Below, in pieces: positions 12,020 to 26,900 of a stretch of 64,000 nucleotides of DNA. The notes below the pieces were generated by a model that was not told the DNA's origin, made no database searches, and saw nothing but the letters and a program-made list of their open reading frames with translations. This stretch comes from Henricia sp. BOLD:AAB3569 (taxonomy: Eukaryota; Echinodermata; Asteroidea; Spinulosida; Echinasteridae), in contig JBBELK010000321.1 in assembly GCA_037783545.1 (NCBI GenBank), positions 59,734-123,733 on the forward strand. Reading direction: 5' to 3'. Position 1 is the first letter of the stretch. The number at the start of each line of letters is the position of its first letter. The translations under genes were made by a program, and so were the position numbers.

Positions 12020-15000
12020 ATGACAAGTGCGCAATATAGAGAGTTTAGGGCATGCAAAATTTAAAGTTCGTCGGAACATTTTTCGACCTCCAAATTTGCC
12101 GACGTTTGGACCACACTTTGACCAAATTGCCGAGCCAAACTGCGGTGCGTTAACGACAGTCCGAATGACTGAGCATGCGCACAACTCAGGAGTACCCCAA
12201 AGAGGTGTGTACAGACAGCCACGGTTTGCGTGAGAGCAGTCAGGAAGCCTCAACCCAGTTTTTTCTAAACTTTGAAATTTCTCTGCCATTTCCCGGCGAA
12301 AGTCTGTCAATTTTTTATGACAAGTGCGCAATATAGAGAGTTTAGGGCATGCAAAATTTGAAGTTCGTCGGAACATTTTTCGACCTCCAAATTTGCCGAC
12401 GTTTGGACCACACTTTGACCAAATTGCCGAGCCAAACTGCGGTGCGTTAACGACAGTCCGAATGACTGAGCATGCGCACAACTCAGGAGTACCCCAAAGA
12501 GGTGTGTACAGACAGCCACGGTTTGCGCGAGAGCAGTCAGGAAGCCTCAACCCAGTTTTTTCTAAACTTTGAAATTTCTCTGCCATTTCCCGGCGAAAGT
12601 CTGTCAATTTTTTTATGACAAGTGCGCAATATAGAGAGTTTAGGGCATGCAAAATTTGAAGTTCGTCGGAACATTTTTCGACCTCCAAATTTGCCGACGT
12701 TTGGACCACACTTTGACCAAATTGCCGAGCCAAACTGCGGTGCGTTAACGCAGTCCGAATGACTGAGCATGCGCACAACTCAGGAGTACCCCAAAGAGGT
12801 GTGTACAGACAGCCACGGTTTGCGTGAGAGCAGTCAGGAAGCCTCAACCCAGTTTTTTCTAAACTTTGAAATTTCTCTGCCATTTCCCGGCGAAAGTCTG
12901 TCAATTTTTTTATGACAAGTGCGCAATATAGAGAGTTTAGGGCATGCAAAATTTGAAGTTCGTCGGAACATTTTTCGACCTCCAAATTTGCCGACGTTTG
13001 GACCACACTTTGACCAAATTGCCGAGCCAAACTGCGGTGCGTTAACGACAGTCCGAATGACTGAGCATGCGCACAACTCAGGAGTACCCCAAAGAGGTGT
13101 GTACAGACAGCCACGGTTTGCGTGAGAGCAGTCAGGAAGCCTCAACCCAGTTTTTTCTAAACTTTGATATTTCTCTGCCATTTCCCGGCGAAAGTCTGTC
13201 AATTTTTTATGACAAGTGCGCAATATAGAGAGTTTAGGGCATGCAAAATTTGAAGTTCGTCGGAACATTTTTCGACCTCCAAATTTGCCGACGTTTGGAC
13301 CACACTTTGACCAAATTGCCGAGCCAAACTGCGGTGCGTTAACGACAGTCCGAATGACTGAGCATGCGCACAACTCAGGAGTACCCCAAAGAGGTGTGTA
13401 CAGACAGCCACGGTTTGCGCGAGAGCAGTCAGGAAGCCTCAACCCAGTTTTTTTCTAAACTTTGAAATTTCTCTGCCATTTCCCGGCGAAAGTCTGTCAA
13501 TTTTTTATGACAAGTGCGCAATATAGAGAGTTTAGGGCATGCAAAATTTGAAGTTCGTCGGAACATTTTTCGACCTCCAAATTTGCCGACGTTTGGACCA
13601 CACTTTGACCAAATTGCCGAGCCAAACTGCGGTGCGTTAACGACAGTCCGAATGACTGAGCATGCGCACAACTCAGGAGTACCCCAAAGAGGTGTGTACA
13701 GACAGCCACGGTTTGCGTGAGAGCAGTCAGGAAGCCTCAACCCAGTTTTTTCTAAACTTTGAAATTTCTCTGCCATTTCCCGGCGAAAGTCTGTCAATTT
13801 TTTATGACAAGTGCGCAATATAGAAAGTTTAGGGCATGCACAATTTGAAGTTCGTCGGAACATTTTTCGACCTCCAAATTTGCCGACGTTTGGACCACAC
13901 TTTGACCAAATTGCCGAGCCAAACTGCGGTGCGTTAACGACAGTCCGAATGACTGAGCATGCGCACAACTCAGGAGTACCCCAAAGAGGTGTGTACAGAC
14001 AGCCACGGTTTGCGTGAGACCAGTCAGGAAGCCTCAACCCAGTTTTTTCTAAACTTTGAAATTTCTCTGCCATTTCCCGGCGAAAGTCTGTCAATTTTTT
14101 TATGACAAGTGCGCAATATAGAGAGTTTAGGGCATGCAAAATTTGAAGTTCGTCGGAACATTTTTCGACCTCCAAATTTGCCCACGTTTGGACCACACTT
14201 TGACCAAATTGCCGAGCCAAACTGCGGTGCGTTAACGACAGTCCGAATGACTGAGCATGCGCACAACTCAGGAGTACCCCAAAGAGGTGTGTACAGACAG
14301 CCACGGTTTGCGTGAGAGCAGTCAGGAAGCCTCAACCCAGTTTTTTCTAAACTTTGGAATTTCTCTGCCATTTCCCGGCGAAAGTCTGTCAATTTTTTAT
14401 GACAAGTGCGCAATATAGAGAGTTTAGGGCATGCAAAATTTGAAGTTCGTCGGAACATTTTACGACCTCCAAATTTGCCGACGTTTGGACCACACTTTGA
14501 CCAAATTGCCGAGCCAAACTGCGGTGCGTTAACGACAGTCCGAATGACTGAGCATGCGCACAACTCAGGAGTACCCCAAAGAGGTGTGTACAGACAGCCA
14601 CGGTTTGCGTGAGAGCAGTCAGGAAGCCTCAACCCAGTTTTTTTCTAAACTTTGAAATTTCTCTGCCATTTCCCGGCGAAAGTCTGTCAATTTTTTATGA
14701 CAAGTGCGCAATATAGAGAGTTTAGGGCATGCAAAATTTGAAGTTCGTCGGAACATTTTTCGACCTCCAAATTTGCCGACGTTTGGACCACACTTTGACC
14801 AAATTGCCGAGCCAAACTGCGGTGCGTTAACGACAGTCCGAATGACTGAGCATGCGCACAACTCAGGAGTACCCCAAAGAGGTGTGTACAGACAGCCTCG
14901 GTTTGCGTGAGAGCAGTCAGGAAGCCTCAACCCAGTTTTTTCTAAACTTTAAAATTTCTCTGCCATTTCCCGGCAAAAGTCTGTCAATTTTTTATGACAA

Positions 15001-18000
15001 GTGCTCAATATAGAGAGTTTAGGGCATGCAAAATTTGAAGTTCGTCGGAACATTTTTCGACCTCCAAATTTGCCGACGTTTGGACCACACTTTGACCAAA
15101 TTGCCGAGCCAAACTGCGGTGCGTTAACGACAGTCCGAATGACTGAGCATGCGCACAACTCAGGAGTACCCCAAAGAGGTGTGTACAGACAGCCACGGTT
15201 TGCGTGAGAGCAGTCAGGAAGCCTCAACCCAGTTTTTTCTAAACTTTGATATTTCTCTGCCATTTCCCGGCGAAAGTCTGTCAATTTTTTATGACAAGTG
15301 CGCAATATAGAGAGTTTAGGGCATGCAAAATTTGAAGTTCGTCGGAACATTTTTCGACCTCCAAATTTGCCGACGTTTGGACCACACTTTGACCAAATTG
15401 CCGAGCCAAACTGCGGTGCGTTAACGACAGTCCGAATGACTGAGCATGCGCACAACTCAGGAGTACCCCAAAGAGGTGTGTACAGACAGCCACGGTTTGC
15501 GCGAGAGCAGTCAGGAAGCCTCAACCCAGTTTTTTCTAAACTTTGAAATTTCTCTGCCATTTCCCGGCGAAAGTCTGTCAATTTTATATGACAAGTGCGC
15601 AATATAGAGAGTTTAGGGCATGCAAAATTTGAAGTTCGTCGTAACATTTTTCGACCTCCAAATTTGCCGACGTTTGGACCACACTTTCACCAAATTGCCG
15701 AGCCAAACTGCGGTGCGTTAACGACAGTCCGAATGACTGAGCATGCGCACAACTCAGGAGTACCCCAAAGAGGTGTGTACAGACAGCCACGGTTTGCGTG
15801 AGAGCAGTCAGGAAGCCTCAACCCAGTTTTTTCTAAACTTTGAAATTTCTCTGCCATTTCCCGGCGAAAGTCTGTCAATTTTTTATGACAAGTGCGCAAT
15901 ATAGAGAGTTTAGGGCATGCAAAATTTGAAGTTCGTCGTAACATTTTTCGACCTCCAAATTTGCCGACGTTTGGACCACACTTTCACCAAATTGCCGAGC
16001 CAAACTGCGGTGCGTTAACGACAGTCCGAATGACTGAGCATGCGCACAACTCAGGAGTACCCCAAAGAGGTGTGTACAGACAGCCACGGTTTGCGTGAGA
16101 GCAGTCAGGAAGCCTCAACCCAGTTTTTTCTAAACTTTGAAATTTCTCTGCCATTTCCCGGCGAAAGTCTGTCAATTTTTTATGACAAGTGCGCAATATA
16201 GAGAGTTTAGGGCATGCAAAATTTGAAGTTCGTCGGAACATTTTTCGACCTCCAAATTTGCCGACGTTTGGACCACACTTTGACCAAATTGCCGAGCCAA
16301 ACTGCGGTGCGTTAACGACAGTCCGAATGACTGAGCATGCGCACAACTCAGGAGTACCCCAAAGAGGTGTGTACAGACAGCCACGGTTTGCGCGAGAGCA
16401 GTCAGGAAGCCTCAACCCAGTTTTTTCTAAACTTTGAAATTTCTCTGCCATTTCCCGGCGAAAGTCTGTCAATTTGTTATGACAAGTGCGCAATATAGAG
16501 AGTTTAGGGCATGCAAAATTTGAAGTTCGTCGGAACATTTTTCGACCTCCAAATTTGCCGACGTTTGGACCACACTTTGACCAAATTGCCGAGCCAAACT
16601 GCGGTGCGTTAACGACAGTCCGAATGACTGAGCATGCGCACAACTCAGGAGTACCCCAAAGAGGTGTGTACAGACAGCCACGGTTTGCGCGAGAGCAGTC
16701 AGGAAGCCTCAACCCAGTTTTTTCTAAACTTTGAAATTTCTCTGCCATTTCCCGGCGAAAGTCTGTCAATTTTTTATGACAAGTGCGCAATATAGAGAGT
16801 TTAGGGCATGCAAAATTTGAAGTTCGTCGGAACATTTTTCGACCTCCAAATTTGCCGACGTTTGGACCACACTTTGACCAAATTGCCGAGCCAAACTGCG
16901 GTGCGTTAACGACAGTCCGAATGACTGAGCATGCGCACAACTCAGGAGTACCCCAAAGAGGTGTGTACAGACAGCCACGGTTTGCGTGAGAGCAGTCAGG
17001 AAGCCTCAACCCAGTTTTTTCTAAACTTTGAAATTTCTCTGCCATTTCCCGGCGAAAGTCTGTCAATTTTTTATGACAAGTGCGCAATATAGAGAGTTTA
17101 GGGCATGCAAAATTTGAAGTTCGTCGGAACATTTTTCGACCTCCAAATTTGCCGACGTTTGGACCACACTTTGACCAAATTGCCGAGCCAAACTGCGGTG
17201 CGTTAACGACAGTCCGAATGACTGAGCATGCGCACAACTCAGGAGTACCCCAAAGAGGTGTGTACAGACAGCCACGGTTTGCGTGAGAGCAGTCAGGAAG
17301 CCTCAACCCAGTTTTTTCTAAACTTTGAAATTTCTCTGCCATTTCCCGGCGAAAGTCTGTCAATTTTTTTATGACAAGTGCGCAATATAGAGAGTTTAGA
17401 GCATGCAAAATTTGAAGTTCGTCGGAACATTTTTCGACCTCCAAATTTGCCCACGTTTGGACCACACTTTGACCAAATTGCCGAGCCAAACTGCGGTGCG
17501 TTAACGACAGTCCGAATGACTGAGCATGCGCACAACTCAGGAGTACCCCAAAGAGGTGTGTACAGACAGCCACGGTTTGCGTGAGAGCAGTCAGGAAGCC
17601 TCAACCCAGTTTTTTCTAAACTTTGAAATTTCTCTGCCATTTCCCGGCGAAAGTCTGTCAATTTTTTATGACAAGTGCGCAATATAGAGAGTTTAGGGCA
17701 TGCAAAATTTGAAGTTCGTCGGAACATTTTTCGACCTCCACATTTGCCGACGTTTGGACCACACTTTGACCAAATTGCCGAGCCAAACTGCGGTGCGTTA
17801 ACGACAGTCCGAATGACTGAGCATGCGCACAACTCAGGAGTACCCCAAAGAGGTGTGTACAGACAGCCACGGTTTGCGTGAGAGCAGTCAGGAAGCCTCA
17901 ACCCAGTTTTTTTCTAAACTTTGAAATTTCTCTGCCATTTCCCGGCGAAAGTCTGTCAATTTTTTATGACAAGTGCGCAATATAGAGAGTTTAGGGCATG

Positions 18001-18559
18001 CAAAATTTGAAGTTCGTCGGAACATTTTTCGACCTCCAAATTTGCCGACGTTTGGACCACACTTTGACCAAATTGCCGAGCCAAACTGCGGTGCGTTAAC
18101 GACAGTCCGAATGACTGAGCATGCGCACAACTCAGGAGTACCCCAAAGAGGTGTGTACAGACAGCCACGGTTTGCGTGAGAGCAGTCAGGAAGCCTCAAC
18201 CCAGTTTTTTCTAAACTTTAAAATTTCTCTGCCATTTCCCGGCAAAAGTCTGTCAATTTTTTATGACAAGTGCGCAATATAGAGAGTTTAGGGCATGCAA
18301 AATTTGAAGTTCGTCGTAACATTTTTCGACCTCCAAATTTGCCGACGTTTGGACCACACTTTCACCAAATTGCCGAGCCAAACTGCGGTGCGTTAACGAC
18401 AGTCCGAATGACTGAGCATGCGCACAACTCAGGAGTACCCCAAAGAGGTGTGTACAGACAGCCACGGTTTGCGTGAGAGCAGTCAGGAAGCCTCAACCCA
18501 GTTTTTTCTAAACTTTGAAATTTCTCTGCCATTTCCCGGCGAAAGTCTGTCAATTTTTT

Positions 18560-20937
18560 ATGACAAGTGCGCAATATAGAGAGTTTAGGGCATGCAAAAT
18601 TTGAAGTTCGTCGGAACATTTTTCGACCTCCACATTTGCCGACGTTTGGACCACACTTTGACCAAATTGCCGAGCCAAACTGCGGTGCGTTAACGACAGT
18701 CCGAATGACTGAGCATGCGCACAACTCAGGAGTACCCCAAAGAGGTGTGTACAGACAGCCACGGTTTGCGCGAGAGCAGTCAGGAAGCCTCAACCCAGTT
18801 TTTTCTAAACTTTGAAATTTCTCTGCCATTTCCCGGCGAAAGTCTGTCAATTTGTTATGACAAGTGCGCAATATAGAGAGTTTAGGGCATGCAAAATTTG
18901 AAGTTCGTCGGAACATTTTTCGACCTCCAAATTTGCCGACGTTTGGACCACACTTTGACCAAATTGCCGAGCCAAACTGCGGTGCGTTAACGACAGTCCG
19001 AATGACTGAGCATGCGCACAACTCAGGAGTACCCCAAAGAGGTGTGTACAGACAGCCACGGTTTGCGCGAGAGCAGTCAGGAAGCCTCAACCCAGTTTTT
19101 TTCTAAACTTTGAAATTTCTCTGCCATTTCCCGGCGAAAGTCTGTCAATTTTTTATGACAAGTGCGCAATATAGAGAGTTTAGGGCATGCAAAATTTGAA
19201 GTTCGTCGGAACATTTTTCGACCTCCAAATTTGCCGACGTTTGGACCACACTTTGACCAAATTGCCGAGCCAAACTGCGGTGCGTTAACGACAGTCCGAA
19301 TGACTGAGCATGCGCACAACTCAGGAGTACCCCAAAGAGGTGTGTACAGACAGCCACGGTTTGCGTGAGAGCAGTCAGGAAGCCTCAACCCAGTTTTTTC
19401 TAAACTTTGAAATTTCTCTGCCATTTCCCGGCGAAAGTCTGTCAATTTTTTATGACAAGTGCGCAATATAGAGAGTTTAGGGCATGCAAAATTTGAAGTT
19501 CGTCGGAACATTTTTCGACCTCCACATTTGCCGACGTTTGGACCACACTTTGACCAAATTGCCGAGCCAAACTGCGGTGCGTTAACGACAGTCCGAATGA
19601 CTGAGCATGCGCACAACTCAGGAGTACCCCAAAGAGGTGTGTACAGACAGCCACGGTTTGCGCGAGAGCAGTCAGGAAGCCTCAACCCAGTTTTTTCTAA
19701 ACTTTGAAATTTCTCTGCCATTTCCCGGCGAAAGTCTGTCAATTTGTTATGACAAGTGCGCAATATAGAGAGTTTAGGGCATGCAAAATTTGAAGTTCGT
19801 CGGAACATTTTTCGACCTCCAAATTTGCCGACGTTTGGACCACACTTTGACCAAATTGCCGAGCCAAACTGCGGTGCGTTAACGACAGTCCGAATGACTG
19901 AGCATGCGCACAACTCAGGAGTACCCCAAAGAGGTGTGTACAGACAGCCACGGTTTGCGCGAGAGCAGTCAGGAAGCCTCAACCCAGTTTTTTTCTAAAC
20001 TTTGAAATTTCTCTGCCATTTCCCGGCGAAAGTCTGTCAATTTTTTATGACAAGTGCGCAATATAGAGAGTTTAGGGCATGCAAAATTTGAAGTTCGTCG
20101 GAACATTTTTCGACCTCCAAATTTGCCGACGTTTGGACCACACTTTGACCAAATTGCCGAGCCAAACTGCGGTGCGTTAACGACAGTCCGAATGACTGAG
20201 CATGCGCACAACTCAGGAGTACCCCAAAGAGGTGTGTACAGACAGCCACGGTTTGCGTGAGAGCAGTCAGGAAGCCTCAACCCAGTTTTTTCTAAACTTT
20301 GAAATTTCTCTGCCATTTCCCGGCGAAAGTCTGTCAATTTTTTATGACAAGTGCGCAATATAGAGAGTTTAGGGCATGCAAAATTTGAAGTTCGTCGGAA
20401 CATTTTTCGACCTCCACATTTGCCGACGTTTGGACCACACTTTGACCAAATTGCCGAGCCAAACTGCGGTGCGTTAACGACAGTCCGAATGACTGAGCAT
20501 GCGCACAACTCAGGAGTACCCCAAAGAGGTGTGTACAGACAGCCACGGTTTGCGCGAGAGCAGTCAGGAAGCCTCAACCCAGTTTTTTCTAAACTTTGAA
20601 ATTTCTCTGCCATTTCCCGGCGAAAGTCTGTCAATTTGTTATGACAAGTGCGCAATATAGAGAGTTTAGGGCATGCAAAATTTGAAGTTCGTCGGAACAT
20701 TTTTCGACCTCCAAATTTGCCGACGTTTGGACCACACTTTGACCAAATTGCCGAGCCAAACTGCGGTGCGTTAACGACAGTCCGAATGACTGAGCATGCG
20801 CACAACTCAGGAGTACCCCAAAGAGGTGTGTACAGACAGCCACGGTTTGCGTGAGAGCAGTCAGGAAGCCTCAACCCAGTTTTTTCTAAACTTTGAAATT
20901 TCTCTGCCATTTCCCGGCGAAAGTCTGTCAATTTTTT
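18560..20937. repeat. Three-monomer (892-bp) higher-order repeat
   Basis: Monomers cycle through three types: a CCTCCACATTT unit ending CGCGAG (18560, 19452, 20344), a CAATTTGTTATG unit ending CGCGAG then seven T (18857, 19749, 20641), and a near-canonical unit ending CGTGAG (19155, 20047, 20938). The period is 892 bp, three monomers plus one T. The last cycle is imperfect, because the unit at 20641 ends CGTGAG. The second and third cycles lie inside the 9.5-kb duplicated block and therefore recur at about 28964-30449. Confidence 0.85.
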
Positions 20938-23900
20938 ATGACAAGTGCGCAATATAGAGAGTTTAGGGCATGCAAAATTTGAAGTTCGTCGGAACATTTT
21001 TCGACCTCCAAATTTGCCGACGTTTGGACCACACTTTGACCAAATTGCCGAGCCAAACTGCGGTGCGTTAACGACAGTCCGAATGACTGAGCATGCGCAC
21101 AACTCAGGAGTACCCCAAAGAGGTGTGTACAGACAGCCACGGTTTGCGTGAGAGCAGTCAGGAAGCCTCAACCCAGTTTTTTCTAAACTTTGAAATTTCT
21201 CTGCCATTTCCCGGCGAAAGTCTGTCAATTTTTTATGACAAGTGCGCAATATAGAGAGTTTAGGGCATGCAAAATTTGAAGTTCGTCGGAACATTTTTCG
21301 ACCTCCAAATTTGCCGACGTTTGGACCACACTTTGACCAAATTGCCGAGCCAAACTGCGGTGCGTTAACGACAGTCCGAATGACTGAGCATGCGCACAAC
21401 TCAGAAGTACCCCAAAGAGGTGTGTACAGACAGCCACGGTTTGCGCGAGAGCAGTCAGGAAGCCTCAACCCAGTTTTTTCTAAACTTTGAAATTTCTCTG
21501 CCATTTCCCGGCGAAAGTCTGTCAATTTGTTATGACAAGTGCGCAATATAGAGAGTTTAGGGCATGCAAAATTTGAAGTTCGTCGGAACATTTTTCGACC
21601 TCCACATTTGCCGACGTTTGGACCACACTTTGACCAAATTGCCGAGCCAAACTGCGGTGCGTTGACGACAGTCCGAATGACTGAGCATGCGCACAACTCA
21701 GGAGTACCCCAAAGAGGTGTGTACAGACAGCCACGGTTTGCGCGAGAGCAGTCAGGAAGCCTCAACCCAGTTTTTTCTAAACTTTGAAATTTCTCTGCCA
21801 TTTCCCGGCGAAAGTCTGTCAATTTGTTATGACAAGTGCGCAATATAGAGAGTTTAGGGCATGCAAAATTTGAAGTTCGTCGGAACATTTTTCGACCTCC
21901 AAATTTGCCGACGTTTGGACCACACTTTGACCAAATTGCCGAGCCAAACTGCGGTGCGTTAACGACAGTCCGAATGACTGAGCATGCGCACAACTCAGGA
22001 GTACCCCAAAGAGGTGTGTACAGACAGCCACGGTTTGCGCGAGAGCAGTCAGGAAGCCTCAACCCAGTTTTTTTCTAAACTTTGAAATTTCTCTGCCATT
22101 TCCCGGCGAAAGTCTGTCAATTTTTTATGACAAGTGCGCAATATAGAGAGTTTAGGGCATGCAAAATTTGAAGTTCGTCGGAACATTTTTCGACCTCCAA
22201 ATTTGCCGACGTTTGGACCACACTTTGACCAAATTGCCGAGCCAAACTGCGGTGCGTTAACGACAGTCCGAATGACTGAGCATGCGCACAACTCAGGAGT
22301 ACCCCAAAGAGGTGTGTACAGACAGCCACGGTTTGCGCGAGAGCAGTCAGGAAGCCTCAACCCAGTTTTTTCTAAACTTTGAAATTTCTCTGCCATTTCC
22401 CGGCGAAAGTCTGTCAATTTGTTATGACAAGTGCGCAATATAGAGAGTTTAGGGCATGCAACATTTGAAGTTCGTCGGAACATTTTTCGACCTCCAAATT
22501 TGCCGACGTTTGGACCACACTTTCACCAAATTGCCGAGCCAAACTGCGGTGCGTTAACGACAGTCCGAATGACTGAGCATGCGCACAACTCAGGAGTACC
22601 CCAAAGAGGTGTGTACAGACAGCCACGGTTTGCGTGAGAGCAGTCAGGAAGCCTCAACCCAGTTTTTTCTAAACTTTGAAATTTCTCTGCCATTTCCCGG
22701 CGAAAGTCTGTCAATTTTTTATGACAAGTGCGCAATATAGAGAGTTTAGGGCATGCAAAATTTGAAGTTCGTCGGAACATTTTTCGACCTCCAAATTTGC
22801 CGACGTTTGGACCACACTTTGACCAAATTGCCGAGCCAAACTGCGGTGCGTTAACGACAGTCCGAATGACTGAGCATGCGCACAACTCAGGAGTACCCCA
22901 AAGAGGTGTGTACAGACAGCCACGGTTTGCGTGAGAGCAGTCAGGAAGCCTCAACCCAGTTTTTTCTAAACTTTGAAATTTCTCTGCCATTTCCCGGCGA
23001 AAGTCTGTCAATTTTTTTATGACAAGTGCGCAATATAGAGAGTTTAGGGCATGCAAAATTTGAAGTTCGTCGGAACATTTTTCGACCTCCAAATTTGCCC
23101 ACGTTTGGACCACACTTTGACCAAATTGCCGAGCCAAACTGCGGTGCGTTAACGACAGTCCGAATGACTGAGCATGCGCACAACTCAGGAGTACCCCAAA
23201 GAGGTATGCACAGACATCCACGGTTTGCGTGAGAGCAGTCAGGAAGCCTCAACTCAGTTTTTTCTAAACTTTGAAATTTCTCTGCCATTTCCCGGCGAAA
23301 GTCTGTCAATTTTTTATGACAAGTGCGCAATATAGAGAGTTTAGGGCATGCAAAATTTGAAGTTCGTCGGAACATTTTTCGACCTCCACATTTGCCGACG
23401 TTTGGACCACACTTTGACCAAATTGCCGAGTCAAACTGCGGTGCGTTAACGACAGTCCGAATGACTGAGCATGCGCACAACTCAGGAGTACCCCAAAGAG
23501 GTGTGTACAGACAGCCACGGTTTGCGTGAGAGCAGTCAGGAAGCCTCAACCCAGTTTTTTTCTAAACTTTGAAATTTCTCTGCCATTTCCCGGCGAAAGT
23601 CTGTCAATTTGTTATGACAAGTGCGCAATATAGAGAGTTTAGGGCATGCAAAATTTGAAGTTCGTCGGAACATTTTTCGACCTCCAAATTTGCCGACGTT
23701 TGGACCACACTTTGACCAAATTGCCGAGCCAAACTGCGGTGCGTTAACGACAGTCCGAATGACTGAGCATGCGCACAACTCAGGAGTACCCCAAAGAGGT
23801 GTGTACAGACAGCCACGGTTTGCGTGAGAGCAGTCAGGAAGCCTCAACCCAGTTTTTTCTAAACTTTAAAATTTCTCTGCCATTTCCCGGCAAAAGTCTG

Positions 23901-26900
23901 TCAATTTTTTATGACAAGTGCGCAATATAGAGAGTTTAGGGCATGCAAAATTTGAAGTTCGTCGTAACATTTTTCGACCTCCAAATTTGCCGACGTTTGG
24001 ACCACACTTTCACCAAATTGCCGAGCCAAACTGCGGTGCGTTAACGACAGTCCGAATGACTGAGCATGCGCACAACTCAGGAGTACCCCAAAGAGGTGTG
24101 TACAGACAGCCACGGTTTGCGTGAGAGCAGTCAGCAAGCCTCAACCCAGTTTTTTCTAAACTTTGAAATTTCTCTGCCATTTCCCGGCGAAAGTCTGTCA
24201 ATTTGTTATGACAAGTGCGCAATATAGAGAGTTTAGGGCATGCAAAATTTGAAGTTCGTCGTAACATTTTTCGACCTCCAAATTTGCCGACGTTTGGACC
24301 ACACTTTCACCAAATTGCCGAGCCAAACTGCGGTGCGTTAACGACAGTCCGAATGACTGAGCATGCGCACAACTCAGGAGTACCCCAAAGAGGTGTGTAC
24401 AGACAGCCACGGTTTGCGTGAGAGCAGTCAGGAAGCCTCAACCCAGTTTTTTCTAAACTTTGAAATTTCTCTGCCATTTCCCGGCGAAAGTCTGTCAATT
24501 TGTTATGACAAGTGCGCAATATAGAGAGTTTAGGGCATGCAAAATTTGAAGTTCGTCGGAACATTTTTCGACCTCCACATTTGCCGACGTTTGGACCACA
24601 CTTTGACCAAATTGCCGAGCCAAACTGCGGTGCGTTAACGACAGTCCGAATGACTGAGCATGCGCACAACTCAGGAGTACCCCAAAGAGGTGTGTACAGA
24701 CAGCCACGGTTTGCGTGAGAGCAGTCAGGAAGCCTCAACCCAGTTTTTTTCTAAACTTTGAAATTTCTCTGCCATTTCCCGGCGAAAGTCTGTCAATTTT
24801 TTATGACAAGTGCGCAATATAGAGAGTTTAGGGCATGCAAAATTTGAAGTTCGTCGGAACATTTTTCGACCTCCAAATTTGCCGACGTTTGGACCACACT
24901 TTGACCAAATTGCCGAGCCAAACTGCGGTGCGTTAACGACAGTCCGAATGACTGAGCATGCGCACAACTCAGGAGTACCCCAAAGAGGTGTGTACAGACA
25001 GCCACGGTTTGCGTGAGAGCAGTCAGGAAGCCTCAACCCAGTTTTTTCTAAACTTTAAAATTTCTCTGCCATTTCCCGGCAAAAGTCTGTCAATTTTTTA
25101 TGACAAGTGCGCAATATAGAGAGTTTAGGGCATGCAAAATTTGATGTTCGTCGTAACATTTTTCGACCTCCAAATTTGCCGACGTTTGGACCACACTTTC
25201 ACCAAATTGCCGAGCCAAACTGCGGTGCGTTAACGACAGTCCGAATGACTGAGCATGCGCACAACTCAGGAGTACCCCAAAGAGGTGTGTACAGACAGCC
25301 ACGGTTTGCGTGAGAGCAGTCAGGAAGCCTCAACCCAGTTTTTTCTAAACTTTGAAATTTCTCTGCCATTTCCCGGCGAAAGTCTGTCAATTTTTTATGA
25401 CAAGTGCGCAATATAGAGAGTTTAGGGCATGCAAAATTTGAAGTTCGTCGGAACATTTTTCGACCTCCAAATTTGACGACGTTTGGACCACACTTTGACC
25501 AAATTGCCGAGCCAAACTGCGGTGCGTTAACGACAGTCCGAATGACTGAGCATGCGCACAACTCAGGAGTACCCCAAAGAGGTGTGTACAGACAGCCACG
25601 GTTTGCGTGAGAGCAGTCAGGAAGCCTAACCCAGTTTTTTCTAAACTTTGAAATTACTCTGCCATTTCCCGGCGAAAGTCTGTCAATTTTGTTATGACAA
25701 GTGCGCAATATAGAGAGTTTAGGGCATGCAAAATTTGAAGTTCGTCGGAACATTTTTCGACCTCCAAATTTGCCCACGTTTGGACCACACTTTGACCAAA
25801 TTGCCGAGCCAAACTGCGGTGCGTTAACGACAGTCCGAATGACTGAGCATGCGCACAACTCAGGAGTACCCCAAAGCGGTGTGTACAGACAGCCACGGTT
25901 TGCGTGAGAGCAGTCAGGAAGCCTCAACCCAGTTTTTTCTAAACTTTGAAATTTCTCTGCCATTTCCCGGCGAAAGTCTGTCAATTTTTTATGACAAGTG
26001 CGCAATATAGAGAGTTTAGGGCATGCAAAATTTGAAGTTCGTCGGAACATTTTTCGACCTCCACATTTGCCGACGTTTGGACCACACTTTGACCAAATTG
26101 CCGAGCCAAACTGCGGTGCGTTAACGACAGTCCGAATGACTGAGCATGCGCACAACTCAGGAGTACCCCAAAGAGGTGTGTACAGACAGCCACGGTTTGC
26201 GTGAGAGCAGTCAGGAAGCCTCAACCCAGTTTTTTTCTAAACTTTGAAATTTCTCTGCCATTTCCCGGCGAAAGTCAGTCAATTTTTTATGACAAGTGCG
26301 CAATATAGAGAGTTTAGGGCATGCAAAATTTGAAGTTCGTCGGAACATTTTTCGACCTCCAAATTTGCCGACGTTTGGACCACACTTTGACCAAATTGCC
26401 GAGCCAAACTGCGGTGCGTTAACGACAGTCCGAATGACTGAGCATGCGCACAACTCAGGAGTACCCCAAAGAGGTGTGTACAGACAGCCACGGTTTGCGT
26501 GAGAGCAGTCAGGAAGCCTCAACCCAGTTTTTTCTAAACTTTGAAATTTCTCTGCCATTTCCCGGCGAAAGTCTGTCAATTTTGTTATGACAAGTGCGCA
26601 ATATAGAGAGTTTAGGGCATGCAAAATTTGAAGTTCGTCGGAACATTTTTCGACCTCCAAATTTGCCCACGTTTGGACCACACTTTGACCAAATTGCCGA
26701 GCCAAACTGCGGTGCGTTAACGACAGTCCGAATGACTGAGCATGCGCACAACTCAGGAGTACCCCAAAGAGGTGTGTACAGACAGCCACGGTTTGCGTGA
26801 GAGCAGTCAGGAAGCCTCAACCCAGTTTTTTTCTAAACTTTGAAATTTCTCTGCCATTTCCCGGCGAAAGTCTGTCAATTTTTTATGACAAGTGCGCAAT

